From Cladorrhinum sp. PSN259 (lineage: Eukaryota; Ascomycota; Sordariomycetes; Sordariales; Podosporaceae), in assembly GCA_033725935.1 (NCBI GenBank), contig MU867092.1:1-64000 (forward strand): a DNA stretch of 64,000 bases. Reading direction: 5' to 3'. A program made the translations under genes and the position numbers. Below the pieces are notes generated by a model. The model had not been told where the DNA came from. It did no database searches and worked only from the letters and a program-made list of their open reading frames with translations. Within the stretch, counting starts at the first letter, position 1. The number at the start of each line of letters is the position of its first letter. Below are positions 53,407 to 64,000 of the stretch, piece after piece.

Positions 53407-54849
53407 ATGGCGCCGACCACCATTCGTCTCGGGACAGCTTCCCCTGGCAACCAAACCACCACCGCCGAAACCCTTGCTCAGCTTGAAGACTTTGCCCAAC
53501 GCGCCGCAGCCAGGAGAATTGATATCCTCCTCCTCCCAGAAGCGTACATCGGCGGCTATCCCCGTGGGACCGCATTCGGCTGCGTCATCGGTGGCCGCAC
53601 CCCAGAAGGTCGTGAGGAATATCTCCGCTACTTCCAGAACGCCGTCGATCTCGGCGACACAGTTGGTGACGGAGCGGGAGCGGGAGAAGCATGGATCAAA
53701 CGTCAACTTCCGGGAGATCCACTTCTCGCCGGTTCTGAAAAGGACGGCATCCCCAACAAGCGCGGGGACGGTACCCGAGAACACCTCGAGCGGGTCGCCC
53801 GTGAGACCGGGGTCTTCCTTGTCACCGGTCTCATCGAGAAAGCCGGGGGAAGCATGTACTGTTCCGTTGTTTACGTTTGTCCCAAAGTCGGCATAGTAGG
53901 CAAGAGACGGAAGGTGATGCCAACAGCAAGCGAGCGTCTCGTCTGGGCCCAAGGCTCCCCCGCAACCCTCAAAGCGATCAGCACGGTAATCCGTGGCGTG
54001 CGCATCAACCTGGCGGCCGCCATCTGCTGGGAGAACTACATGCCCCTGGTTCGGCAGTCCCTCTACGCACAGAACATCAACCTCTACCTCGCTCCCACCG
54101 CCGACGGCCGTGATACCTGGATGTCCCTCGTCCGCACCGCAGCCATAGAGGGTCGGTGCTTCGTGGTAACATCCAACATGTGCACCAGCACAAAATCCCA
54201 CTCCTCAGTCATCAAGCCCCCTTCTTCTGCATCTGCTGCCCACCACAACAACACCTTCCACGAAGACGACGGGGATTGCTCTTCGGTATCCGATCCAGCC
54301 CCCACTGTCTCCGGTTCTACTAGCAGCCGCCGCAGAAGCTCCTGCATAACCTCAGAAGGCTTCGAAATCGCCCTACCCAACCCAACTCACGCTTCCAAAC
54401 CTCATTCATCCTCATCCACCCCTCCCATCCCTCGTGAACGCCGCGCCTCGGTATTCGATGAAGACGGCAACGAGATTGTGCTCTGCAATAAACCATTCCA
54501 GCCTCCTCGTCCTCACTCCCGTACAGCAACCTCTGCCAACAACACCTCCAGAACCTCACCCACCGCCACGCCCGCAGCATCCATCGCTCCAACCCACGCC
54601 CCTGCTTCTGCACTCAAACAAGACCTAGGCACATACACTTCCCGCGGCGGCTCTGCGATCATCTCGCCCTACGGTGATGTCCTCGCTGGTCCTCAATGGG
54701 ACGACGACAGCGGTTTGATCTACACAGACGTGGACTTTGACGACTGCATCCGCGGCAGGCTGGACATTGACACGGCAGGCAGTTATTCCCGCAACGACTC
54801 ATTCAAGTTTTCTGTTGAGGGATTGGATTTAACTCCTTTGCCGTACTGA
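53407..54849 (+). CDS. nitrilase-family hydrolase with a long insertion
   Basis: Single exon, 480 residues. The carbon-nitrogen hydrolase triad is intact: E45 in LLLPEAYIGG, K169 in GKRRKVMPTASE, and C207 in AAAICWENY. The family converts organic nitriles (R-CN) to acids plus ammonia, or to amides in the nitrilase/cyanide-hydratase branch. The GGYPRG and SERLVW motifs match fungal nitrilases. Residues about 261-411 are a Ser/Thr/Pro/His-rich insertion within the catalytic fold. The fold then resumes at SRGGSAIISPYGDVLAGPQW. The insertion carries two similar motifs, RRSS..EGFEIALPN and RRAS..EDGNEIVLCN, each with an R-R-x-S phosphorylation consensus. A cytosolic enzyme is inferred from the lack of a signal peptide. 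Substrate and activity are not deducible. It sits divergent to a tandem-Zn2Cys6 regulator. Confidence 0.88.
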   Translation: MAPTTIRLGTASPGNQTTTAETLAQLEDFAQRAAARRIDILLLPEAYIGGYPRGTAFGCVIGGRTPEGREEYLRYFQNAVDLGDTVGDGAGAGEAWIKRQLPGDPLLAGSEKDGIPNKRGDGTREHLERVARETGVFLVTGLIEKAGGSMYCSVVYVCPKVGIVGKRRKVMPTASERLVWAQGSPATLKAISTVIRGVRINLAAAICWENYMPLVRQSLYAQNINLYLAPTADGRDTWMSLVRTAAIEGRCFVVTSNMCTSTKSHSSVIKPPSSASAAHHNNTFHEDDGDCSSVSDPAPTVSGSTSSRRRSSCITSEGFEIALPNPTHASKPHSSSSTPPIPRERRASVFDEDGNEIVLCNKPFQPPRPHSRTATSANNTSRTSPTATPAASIAPTHAPASALKQDLGTYTSRGGSAIISPYGDVLAGPQWDDDSGLIYTDVDFDDCIRGRLDIDTAGSYSRNDSFKFSVEGLDLTPLPY

Positions 54850-55373
54850 AACAATCGTTGTTTGGATATTTTGGACGTGACAGCAGTGGTAATCGCCCGT
54901 CTGGCTGAGAAGCAGGGGTAGAAAATTACAGTTGAGCGTGCGGGGGCGTAATATATGAAAGAAAAAGGTTAATGAATGTATTGGGTATCATGTTAGGTTT
55001 TTATCTGATAAAAATAAACTAAGCCGTGTACCAAAACGAAAAGTCTGCCTCCTCCCTCACCCCAACGAATAACTGCTTTCAGAAGTGAGAGAAAGAGAGG
55101 GCGAGATGATGATATCGGTAACCAAGGGGAAAAAAACACACAGAAAAATGATTGCTTGCGCAGATCCCAAAGCACTCTTGTAGGTGTGAGTAAGAATATG
55201 CAAACAAACGAGCAAAAGAACAAGTAAAAAGAGATGGAATACCACAAAAGAAACAGAAAATGAGCCACTCCCAACTGAACGCCTTGCCATTTCACCCATC
55301 AATCAATCCGCCCATCCCAAAACACTCGCCCAAACCCCTTTTCATACTCTGCCAACGATGACGAGTGAGATTC
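54850..55373. other. intergenic, convergent 3' flanks
   Basis: Between the nitrilase and the Ser-rich basic protein gene. It is A-rich on the plus strand. No gene seen. Confidence 0.6.
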
Positions 55374-56693
55374 CTATTCCTTCTCTCTGCTCCTTCCCTC
55401 ATCCTCCTCTTCGACATATGCAGTTGAGATTCCCTCCCTTGGACTCGCCAACGGACTTGTGGCATCTCTCCCATTCCCGACCGTATAACTGATGCTCAGT
55501 CCGCTTACACTATCCGCCCTTCCGTGACCCAGCAAGCCACTCCTGATGCTCACCGAATCCGCATTCACTGGGCCGCCCAAAGTTCCCTGCTTGGCATAGA
55601 AGCTGTTCCGCTCGCTCGCAGTTAAAATCCCCGTGGCGCTGTAAATACTAGCCCGCTCCGCGTTGGTGACAGGACCGTTGCTGCCAGTTGCACCGCTAAT
55701 AGCAACTCTATGCAATGAAGGCGTGGCAGGCCCGGCTGCTGCTCCGTCCATATTGGCGCTCAGCACACTGAGGGGCAAGGATTCACGGGACCCTCCCCAG
55801 AGCGATGATGGGGCAAGAGCGCGAACTGAAGCGTCGGTATCAAATGAACGGCGACGGCCGCGTTTCGAGGAAGATGCAAGTGTCAAGATGGAAGCGTTGT
55901 CGCTGAGGAGGTTGTTCGCGGTAGCGGTATGGTAGGTTGTTGGATGACCCGTCGTGCTGTTTGAGGGAGTAAGGTGAGCAGGGATGGCGGATACGGGTGG
56001 GGCGGTCGGGAAGGGTTGGTTAAAATGAATAGCCTGTGAGTTGAGGTGGCTGCTATGGTGATTAGAGCTGCTCCCATGGTTTGTTGAAGCATTATTTTGC
56101 CCGTGTTGCGCTACTGTCTGTATGGTTGTGAGGGTTGTGGCGAGAGACCGGACCGAAGGAGCCGGTGAGGAGAAGGTGCTATCTGCTCTTCGGCCGTTCG
56201 CGGTACAACTAGTGCCGGCAACTGAGGATACTGCGTGTGAAGGCGCAGCTACTGATCGGGATGTCTCGTGTTCGGTCGACACCGTCGGAGCTATCGATCG
56301 TCCGCCCATGGTTGGTGGTGGAAGTCCCTCTGTAGATAACCGTACCGACTGATCCCGTCCTTCCGTTCCGATGGTTGATGTCCTCCCACTAGGACCCGAA
56401 GATATCGAATAATGGCTTTGCCTCTCCGGGCTGATGACATTTATGCGTCCAGACTGAGGGTACGGGTTGTTGTTTTTTGAAGGTCGAATCTTGTGACTGT
56501 CGCGCTTCGAATGGCCATCTCCGGTGGAAGCGGATTTGAGGTTTGCTAATTTCTTCATCAACGTGGAAAAGGGTCTCCGTCGGCCCAGTCGACCTGAGCG
56601 ATCTATCGTTGGGTCAGCAAGTGCCAGGGGACTCCGTGGGTTTGCAATGCCGCGTCGCTTTCGAAACGAGGCATGGAAGCGTGAAAGGGACAT
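55374..56693 (-). CDS. Ser/Thr-rich basic protein, unassigned
   Basis: Single exon, 439 residues from ATG 56691-56693 (CCACCATGTCC context). The N-terminus is basic (RFHASFRKRRGIANPRSP, RLGRRRPFSTLMKKL). The rest is Ser/Thr/Asn/His-rich with low complexity. A repeated motif pattern near the C-terminus (VTNAERASIYSATGILTAS, VNADSVSIRSGLLGHGRADS) ends in an acidic tail. Fungal databases sometimes label similar proteins 'polycystin-like', but no membrane span or channel domain is visible here. An upstream ATG with a GTAAAT donor (56731-56791) suggests a 5' UTR intron; joining it to this start is out of frame. The function is unknown. Confidence 0.7.
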   Translation of the reverse strand: MSLSRFHASFRKRRGIANPRSPLALADPTIDRSGRLGRRRPFSTLMKKLANLKSASTGDGHSKRDSHKIRPSKNNNPYPQSGRINVISPERQSHYSISSGPSGRTSTIGTEGRDQSVRLSTEGLPPPTMGGRSIAPTVSTEHETSRSVAAPSHAVSSVAGTSCTANGRRADSTFSSPAPSVRSLATTLTTIQTVAQHGQNNASTNHGSSSNHHSSHLNSQAIHFNQPFPTAPPVSAIPAHLTPSNSTTGHPTTYHTATANNLLSDNASILTLASSSKRGRRRSFDTDASVRALAPSSLWGGSRESLPLSVLSANMDGAAAGPATPSLHRVAISGATGSNGPVTNAERASIYSATGILTASERNSFYAKQGTLGGPVNADSVSIRSGLLGHGRADSVSGLSISYTVGNGRDATSPLASPREGISTAYVEEEDEGRSREKE

Positions 56694-57734
56694 GGTGGAT
56701 ATCTAGACAGATGCGACCTTGACATGAGAGGTGTCAAAGGAAAAGAAGAGAGGTATTTACCATGTGATGAAGCTGCCGTCTCTGTCATCATGGCAGTGGT
56801 GATGGGATTGGTGTTGGTGGTCGGCTAGGGTACAGGCGGGGGCCCGGGAAAAGTGTGGTTTTTAGGCCTCGGCGATTGAGCAGTCGAGCGACGTAGGAGC
56901 AGCAGTGGCTTAAAGGTAGCGGCGCGAGATCCTCTGCGCTTCGGCGTTGATCGAATTGAACCTTTGGAAGGACAAAGTCTAAATTCCCTTTGCGCGCGTC
57001 GGGATTCGGAAGACGGAACGAGCTGGAGGAAGTGCCTAGTGAAACGATTGGCGTGGATGGTCCCGTTGACGATCGATGGGGCGGGGCGTGGTCTTTGTTT
57101 CTGTGCTAGTGAAGCCGCGCGGGAAAAAAAAAAGATTGTCGTCAAGTCGTTAAAAGAGGTTAAAGTGGTGATGGAGGCCAAGAAGGTGTCGCAGGTCGCA
57201 GGTTGCAGGATATTGAAATCCAAACATATCCGCCTAATCAGATGGGGTCCCAGGTCTGCGGGTGTGGTTCCGCAAGGGTTGGCAGTCACCGAGAGCCGGG
57301 GTGACTGTGGAAGGTGGTGTGGGTCACATCCACAACGAAGCTTGGCAGATGTCACGTGTTGCGGGTTGTGGGACCTGCCAAGATGGCTGATGGAGGCCTT
57401 CTGTGGATGTTCGCTGGAGCAATCACTGCTTGAATCAACCTCTGCTCTGTTTAGACTAGCTATCACACCTTTTGTTCTTCCGGTGTCGCTTATTGGATTC
57501 CAGGTTGTCCGGCCAATCTCGAAATGATTACGCTGTGCTTCCCCAGGGGTTGAGCTTTGATTATATGCAGTCGTCGCTTCTTGTACAACGGTTGCTCCTT
57601 GTTTGTCAGTGACCGGGGCAAAGGGGAGCAAGCAGCGACCAACTTGCAACGTTTTTGGATAAAAAAACCAACCAAGACTTTCCAGGAGACAACGCTCGCC
57701 GATCGGGTAACGATATGTCGTGATCACAACCGCA
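56694..57734. other. divergent promoter region
   Basis: Divergent promoters of the Ser-rich protein gene and MLH3. A minus frame of 322 codons (56825-57793) overlaps the MLH3 start and has no domain features. No other gene seen. Confidence 0.55.
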
Positions 57735-60669
57735 ATGTCAATACAACCACTTCCCCGGGACGTTGTGGCACAAATCAAGTCATCAACAGTCATTACCTCA
57801 TTAAATAATGCAATTTTTGGTTTGGTTCAAAATTCGCTGGATGCAGATGCCACCAAGATCAACATATCCGTCAACTATCGTCATGGGAATTGCTCTGTGG
57901 AGGACAATGGGACAGGCATTCCACCACACAGTTTTCACGAGGGTGGTGGACTCGGCCAACTTCATTGTACGTCCTAGGGTTATTGTTTGTAAAGATACCT
58001 TGTGATTAACCAAAAATCTAGACACATCCAAATATCCAATACGGGTAGATTGCCATGGACGACATGGCGAGTTTCTGGCATCTTTAGCCTCTTTGTCGTT
58101 ACTGACAGTGTCCTCTCACCATCGGGACTACCGGTCACACAACTCTTTGACCATCCACAACTCAAGAGTTGCCACACGGCACACACCGGCCTTACCAGAC
58201 CAACGAGTATTGCTCTTCCCAAGTGGCACTCGGGTTTCTGTCCGTGACCTTTTTGGGTCTATGCCGGTCCGTGTCAAGCAGAGAGCTTCCGAAGTTGAAC
58301 GGCTGGGCACAGCTAGGTACTTTGACCAGCTGAGTTTCATGAGCGTTGCTCTTTTGCTTGCCTGGCCTGGAGATGTTACCATCACACTTCAAGAAGTGGG
58401 TGCTGCCCGAACAGTCTCGCTCCACACAACTACAGTTCAATCTGCCGCCCGGGATATTGTCACACGGACTCCTCTCCTGCTTGCTGAGGCATCATTAGTT
58501 GAGCAGGAAGATCTCAAATCATGGGTTTCAATCGGCGCGACTACCCCTGGCATTTCGGTGACTGGCTGTGTGTCGCTTCAGCCCGTCGCATCCAGGCATG
58601 TGCAATTCATCGCTCTCGGAATTCAACCATTGCTCAACGAGCATCACTCCAACTTTCTCTATGAAGAGGTCAACAAAGTCTTTGCCAATTCCAGCTTTGG
58701 AGTGGTTGAAGAGGCACCTGTTGATGAAGATGGGAGGCTTTTGAAGACATCTGGCTTCACATTGAAAGAGCTAAAACCCAAAAAGGGGGTGGACAGATGG
58801 CCCATGTTTTTTCTGCGCGTTAACATGGAAGACAGTTTGCAATCACTTGACGTTGAGGAGCTGTTTGATGAAAATCATCAGCAGTTGGCCAAGGTGACGG
58901 ATCTCCTCCAGGTGATGGCATATGAGTTCCTCAAGAAACATCACTTTCGGCCAAGGTCTATTCATGCCATCGACGAGTTCTGTAAAGAGAAGGCTAGTAA
59001 CTCTGCCTCATCTTCACGTCAGAGTTCGGCTTCCGCTTCAATTCTACCAAAACTTGATTCGCAATCCAAGCGGCGTTCTTCCAAACGGAGCGTGCGGAAG
59101 AAAGCTGCAACGGACCGCTCAAGAGGTGGAGTCTCAGACTCGCGATCTGCATCTGTCTTTACTTCATGGTCTCGGACAAAACCCTCGACGGAAGAATGCT
59201 CGGCGGCAAAACATGCTTTACCGTCAGATCCTGCGCCCTCAGCATGTTTACCTAACTCAAGAAGCCAGTCTCTTCCAATTGATGGGTCGTCGACGCTCAA
59301 CGTAACCCTGAAGCCGCCGAAACCATTGTTTGACCATACTGGTAGCCTGTTGCGGAAGCCGTTCGATGATGTTGGAGAGTCATCAACTTCGGGCATGGCC
59401 AAGACGAGCCAGCATTTCGGTGCAGACTCGACTCCCCAGACCGAAGATGGCGAGGCGATTGTGTGGATTGATCCAGTGACCAAGTCCAAGTCGCTCATTG
59501 ATCCACGCACGGGATTCGCGGTCAGACCAAAGCCGAAACGCTATTCAGGTAACTCCGAGTCCGGAGAAGAAGTTGCATCCAGCGCTCGGGTTTCTGGTGC
59601 CGCGCCCATCAAGTTTGGTCGAGATCTAATTCTCAGCCGACCGCTGAAACGGGTCAAATCGAGTCCGTCTCAGCCAAATGACATCATATTCCAGCCCAAA
59701 GAAGCCCCTGTCCCCCGACTTCCTCAGGAGACGGAAATCTGGGGATGCCGGCGGCCAGAGGGTCAGAACCATGACTGCCATCCTCTGCCAGGCAGTGGTG
59801 AACACGGTGTGGCATTTAAAGGCTTGGAACGGCGCATATCTAAAGATGACCTGCAGAGATTGGAACTCGTTAACCAAGTTGACAAAAAGTTTATTCTTGC
59901 CAAGGTCTTCACTGACCACAGAGGTAACATCAGTTCAGACTCTCACCGCGGGTACATTCTTGTTCTCATTGATCAGCATGCCGCCGATGAACGATGCCGA
60001 GTGGAGGATCTCCTGAAAGGATACTTTATCCCGGATCCATCTGATTCAAACTTCTTACTGGCCGATTCGGCAAATCTTGACAAAACTCTTCGATTCGACC
60101 TCTCAAAACAAGAAGGAGAGCTCCTTGCCCGGCTCAGAAAACACTTTGCCCACTGGGGCATTGAGTATAGTGTCCTGCCAGAACAGCAAATGTCAATTTA
60201 CAAAGCAAAGGCTACAGTCGAGGTTCGAATGCTGCCGCCGTGTATATTGGAGAGAAGCCAGCTTGAACCAAGGATGTTGATAGAGTTGCTGCGGAAGGAG
60301 GCTTGGAAGGTTCACGAAACTCCAAGCAGACAAGTGACTGGGAGGGTGCGTGTCACGGGCAATGAAAACGGCTGGTTTGCAAGATTTCACAATTGCCCCG
60401 AAGGGATTATGGAGATGATCAATTCCAAGGCTTGCAGAAGTGCCATCATGTTTAATGATGTGCTGACTGTCACGCAGTGTGCTGACCTTGTCAAGCGTCT
60501 GGCAGCCTGCGCATTCCCTTTTCAGTGCGCCCATGGAAGACCTTCAATGGTTCCAGCCGTCCATATAGGTGCAGACAGTCCACTCGGAACATTTGGGGAA
60601 CACCAAGGGGCGGGGAGAGGAGGAAGATTGTCTGACAGCCTCAAGAGATGGAAAGCGAGCATGGAGTAG
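57735..60669 (+). CDS. mlh3: MutL homolog, Mlh3-like mismatch-repair/meiotic protein
   Basis: Exons 57735-57966 and 58022-60669 give 959 residues. The 55-nt intron (GTACGT..TCTAG) joins GGGLGQLH to YTSKYP and on to CHGRHGEFLASL, the GHKL ATP-lid region. The N-terminus shows FGLVQNSLDADATKI and VEDNGTGIP. The C-terminal endonuclease motifs of the Mlh3/Pms1 group are present: DQHAADERCRVE from D728, ACR at 881-883, and CAHGRP from C913. Mlh1-Mlh3 is a metal-dependent nickase needed for meiotic crossovers and a minor mismatch-repair route. The middle (about 400-650) is Ser/Lys-rich linker. The residue matching the MutL catalytic glutamate is Gly29 here. The start is ATG 57735; a GTG upstream is not used. 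The neighbour VPS11 is on the same strand, 411 nt downstream. Confidence 0.9.
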
Positions 60670-61079
60670 AACGGCGAGACAACCGACCTTTTGTAACATA
60701 ACTGATCATTTAAGCGTTCTTAATGACTTATCAGTCGTCCCATGCAATCTTTATTTGTCATCTCTGTGCTTGTGTTCACCATGTTACAAACGACCAAGTG
60801 TCGTCTGTTGCTTCAAACTGGGTTTGGGGTTGTCTTTGATTGACTTCCCCACCCAGGCCCACCGAAACGGGAGCTCATGGAAGCTCCAAACCCCAACAAG
60901 GTTCCCACGCCAAGCCATTGCCTGTCACTGAGCTGCGTCGTCACAAGCTCCAGGCACCTCCATAGGCAGTGTCACCTGGAAGTGTACATCTCCCATTGAA
61001 CAAACGACTTCAAAGGTTGCTTCAACTCTCATCTTCAAAACTCAATTAGCAATCTGCACAGGTGCTGAAAGATGCGACC
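60670..61079. other. intergenic between MLH3 and VPS11
   Basis: 3' flank of MLH3 and the VPS11 promoter, on the same strand. No gene or repeat seen. Confidence 0.6.
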
Positions 61080-64000
61080 ATGGCGCTGACGGTATGTTTA
61101 CCCCTCCCATCTCATGCAACCCTGCCCAAGCCAAACCCAGCTCCCATATTCCTGACTGACTCTGTCTCTCCCAGTGGAGGTCCTTTGACTTCTTTGAAGC
61201 AACCCAAATCAAAATAACCGACGACGACACGCGCGCCTTCTTCGAATCCAACGATGTCTCGTGCGTCTGCTCCGGTTCCGAATCCCTGTTTCTCGCTAGC
61301 TACGATGGCGCCGTCCGAATAGTATCCGGCCCAAACGCATGGAAGGTTGTCCGACACTTTCAGGCGTACGAAAGCGGTGCGCCTATCACGCATATGCGCC
61401 AGGTGGAGGGGACCAGTCTTCTCGTCACAGTCGCTGAAGAGATGGGAGAAGGAGGCACACAGCCGGTACTGAAGGTGTGGGCGCTGGATAAGCTGGTCAA
61501 GAAGACCGGGGTCCCGACATGTTTGAGTACCGTCGTGGTGAATAATGGCAAGAAACCGTTTCCAGTGTCGGCGTTTACTGCGACGGACGATCTAACCCAG
61601 ATTGCGGTTGGGTTCGCGAATGGCGCGGTGACGGTTATCAGGGGCGATTTGATACATGATCTCGGAACGAAGCAAAGGATCATTTACGAATCGGACGAGC
61701 CAATCACCGGGGTGGAGTTACATGTCGAGGGCGGTTTGACAACCCTTTTCGTCGCTACGACGTCGAGGATATTAAAGTTGGTTATCTCGGGAAAGGGGCA
61801 CGGGCAGCCGCCCAAGACGGTCGAGGACGATGGATGCGGAGTTGGGTGTATGGCTGTTGATAAGAGGACCGGAAACATTGTCGTGGCGAGGGAAGATGCC
61901 GTCTATTATTACACGCTCGACGGAAGGGGTCCGCCTACTGCGTACGAGGCCCCGAAGAAGTTGGTCGCAGTGTATCACGACTACATCGCCCTGGTATCGC
62001 CACCGACGCCTGCTGGGGAGACGGATACCATGCGGAGGAGGTTCTGGGGCACAGCGGCGGATAGTATTTATACTTTCTCGTTGATACATCCCGACCTAAG
62101 AATTATCGCCCACAGCGAGACGGTCTTGTCGGATGTGACGCACATATTTCCGCTTTGGGGAGATCTGTATATGCTCACTCAAGAGGGCAAAGTATTTCGA
62201 TACCACGAAAAGACTCTTCAACAGCGGTTAGATATGCTCTACCAAAGAAATCTTTACACACTTGCTGTGGACTTGGCCCAGAAGTGTGGTATGGATGCGC
62301 AACAGCAAAACGTCATCTTTCGCAAGTATGGTGACCATCTCTATCAGAAGGGCAACTACGATGAGGCGATGACCCAGTATATCAAGGCTATTGACAGCAC
62401 TGAGCCCTCGCAGGTTATCAGGAAGTTCCTGGACACCCAGAGGATACATAACCTTATCGAGTATCTCGAGGAATTGCATGACCACCACAAGGCAACGTCA
62501 GATCACACTACGTTGTTGTTGAACTGCTATGCAAAGCTCAAGGATATTGACAAGCTGGAGAACTTCATCAAGTCTGAGGGAGACCTCAAGTTTGACCTGG
62601 ATACAGCTATTTCCATGTGTCGTCAGGGAGGTTATTATGACCAAGCAGCTTACCTTGCCAAGAAGCACGGGGAGCACGATCTTGTGGTCGATATCTTGAT
62701 CGAAGACTCGAAATCCTACAAGGAAGCACTTGATTTTATTTGGCATTTGGATCCTGAAACGGTAAGCGCAGCCCAGCTGGCTATTAATGAGCAGTTCTAA
62801 CAGATGCTTAGGCCTACCCGTGCCTCATGAAATATGCGCGGGTGCTCATCGAACATTGTAAAGGAGACGCTACCAAACTTTTTATCGACTACTATACCGG
62901 CAAATACACACCACAAATTGACCCACCAGCTCAAACAGACATAGCTCCGGCAACAACAAACGGAGGCTTCGTTACTGGAGCAGCAAATGCCGTACAGAAC
63001 CTCGGCAGTCTTCTTCCACTTCCTTACATGAACCTTCAGGCGGTCTCAAATAGCAATGCCAGCTCCAAGCCAACAGTCAGCGATCTTCCCATCAGCAAAG
63101 AAGTAATCGCAGTGAAATATACACCACCACGTCCCAAAACAGCCTTTTCTTCTTTCATCGACCACCCTGATCAGTTCATTATCTTCCTCGAAGCATGCCT
63201 CGAAGATGATAGTCTTTCCAAAGAGGATAAGTCTGACATCTACACCACCCTCTTCGAGATGTACCTCCACAAATCCAACGAAAAGAAGGAGTCGGCACAT
63301 CGGGATGAGTGGGAAGGCAAAGCCAAGAAGCTCATCGACGCCCAGAAGGAATCTGCCGATAGTCCACGCATCGAAAACTCCAATGTCCTCCTTCTCTCCC
63401 ACCTTTCCGATTTCAGAGACGGAACAACGCTCGTGAAGGAACAATCCGGTCTCTTGTTCGACATCTTTCGGTCTTATACCTCAGCAAAGGATACACTGGG
63501 CGCCATCAAAGCCCTCAGAAAATACGGCCCGCAAGAGCCACAGCTCTACCCTGCCGCACTCTCATACCTCACCTCGGACTCTAAAATCTTGGACGAAGCT
63601 GGACCGGAAGAGCTTGCTGCAGTCCTTGATCACATCGACAAAGACGGGTTAATGGCTCCCTTGCAAGTCGTCCAAGCACTGTCCAAGAACTCGGTAGCAA
63701 ACATGGGTATGATTAAACCCTACCTCGCGAAGCGCATCGAAAGGGAGCGCAAGGATATAGCGGAAAACAGAAGGTTCGTAACGCAGTTTAGGAGCGAGAC
63801 GGAACAGAGAAGACAGGAAATCGCAGATTTGGGAAGTAAACCCCAGGTCTTTCAAGCGAGCAGGTGCGGACAGTGTTCGGGTGCATTGGAATTACCTGTT
63901 GTGCACTTTTTGTGCAAGCATAGTTTTCATCAGAGGTGTTTAAGAGGTGGCGGTGCTGGAAGCACAGCTGGGCTTGTTGGGCTCGAGGTTGGAGGTGTGG
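61080..64000 (+). CDS. vps11: Vps11/Pep5, HOPS-CORVET subunit (3' end outside window)
   Basis: Exons 61080-61091 (only MALT), 61175-62761 and 62812 to beyond the edge; 929 residues are visible. The first intron (83 nt) joins MALT to WRSFDFFEATQIKI and the second (50 nt, GTAAGC, branch TCTAAC) joins LDPET to AYPCLMKYARVL. The N-terminal part is a beta-propeller (CSGSESLFLASYDGAVRIV). It is followed by an alpha-solenoid with clathrin-type repeats (NLYTLAVDLAQKCGMD, YGDHLYQKGNYDEAMTQYIK, AISMCRQGGYYDQAAYLAKK). A C-terminal RING begins at C885 (CGQCSGALELPVVHFLCKHSFHQRC). Vps11 is a core subunit shared by the HOPS and CORVET tethers that drive endosome-vacuole fusion. Length suggests only a few dozen residues are missing. 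Confidence 0.93.

Noticed and set aside
56825..57793. Minus-strand frame of 322 codons
   Set aside because: Overlaps the MLH3 start antisense and fills the divergent promoter region; no domain features.
1..64000. Search for a secondary-metabolite cluster, transposon or viral insertion
   Set aside because: No PKS, NRPS, terpene synthase, transposase, reverse transcriptase or long terminal repeats were seen; neighbouring genes are functionally unrelated.

Overview
The window looks like an ordinary, gene-moderate stretch of nuclear chromosome from a filamentous ascomycete, most likely a Sordariomycete and perhaps of the order Sordariales. Short introns of about 48-83 nt (one of 164 nt) have GT..AG ends and CTAAC/CTGAC-type branch sites. 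The gene set is fungal: Zn2Cys6 and bZIP regulators, a Clr5-like/ankyrin protein, a GH13 intracellular amylase, a CE1 esterase, a fungal DOCK protein, Mlh3 and Vps11. Intergenic DNA is long and rich in homopolymers and microsatellites. I saw no bacterial operon, CRISPR array, intact transposon or virus.

Layout. 1-5 kb: an edge fragment, a small acidic protein, an intron-containing tRNA (probably Ile-UAU), a small secreted protein and an RBR (RING-IBR-RING) ubiquitin ligase. 6.4-15.7 kb: a secreted CE1 acetylxylan/feruloyl esterase, a Clr5-like/ankyrin protein and a kinase-like protein. 16-17 kb: a four-exon pseudogene with two stops of CpA-to-TpA type. 19.5-25.8 kb: a MeaB-like bZIP factor with a polyglutamine tract, a multispan membrane protein and a single-span Ser/Thr-rich protein. 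26.6-38.6 kb: a 2,108-residue DOCK-family Rho/Rac exchange factor and an 860-residue single-TM protein. 39.7-47.9 kb: a 17-bp minisatellite, a six-exon intracellular alpha-amylase, a type II glycosyltransferase-like protein and a C2H2 protein. 49.3-54.8 kb: a 79-residue protein, a regulator with two tandem Zn2Cys6 clusters, and a divergently transcribed nitrilase. 55.4-64 kb: a Ser-rich basic protein, MLH3, and VPS11 running off the right edge.

How the genes relate. Most are independent housekeeping or regulatory genes, not a cluster. The one pairing that suggests a functional link is the tandem-Zn2Cys6 factor and the nitrilase. They diverge from a shared 1-kb promoter that carries CGG/CCG inverted motifs close to the nitrilase TATA box. 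The secreted esterase and the intracellular amylase point to polysaccharide use and glucan metabolism. The amylase lacks a signal peptide and matches the fungal intracellular GH13_5 type.

Exon models were inferred by eye from splice motifs and from continuity of protein families. Introns that join recognisable domains (RBR, bZIP, amylase, Zn2Cys6, MLH3, VPS11, DOCK) are well supported. Those in unrecognised proteins are less certain.
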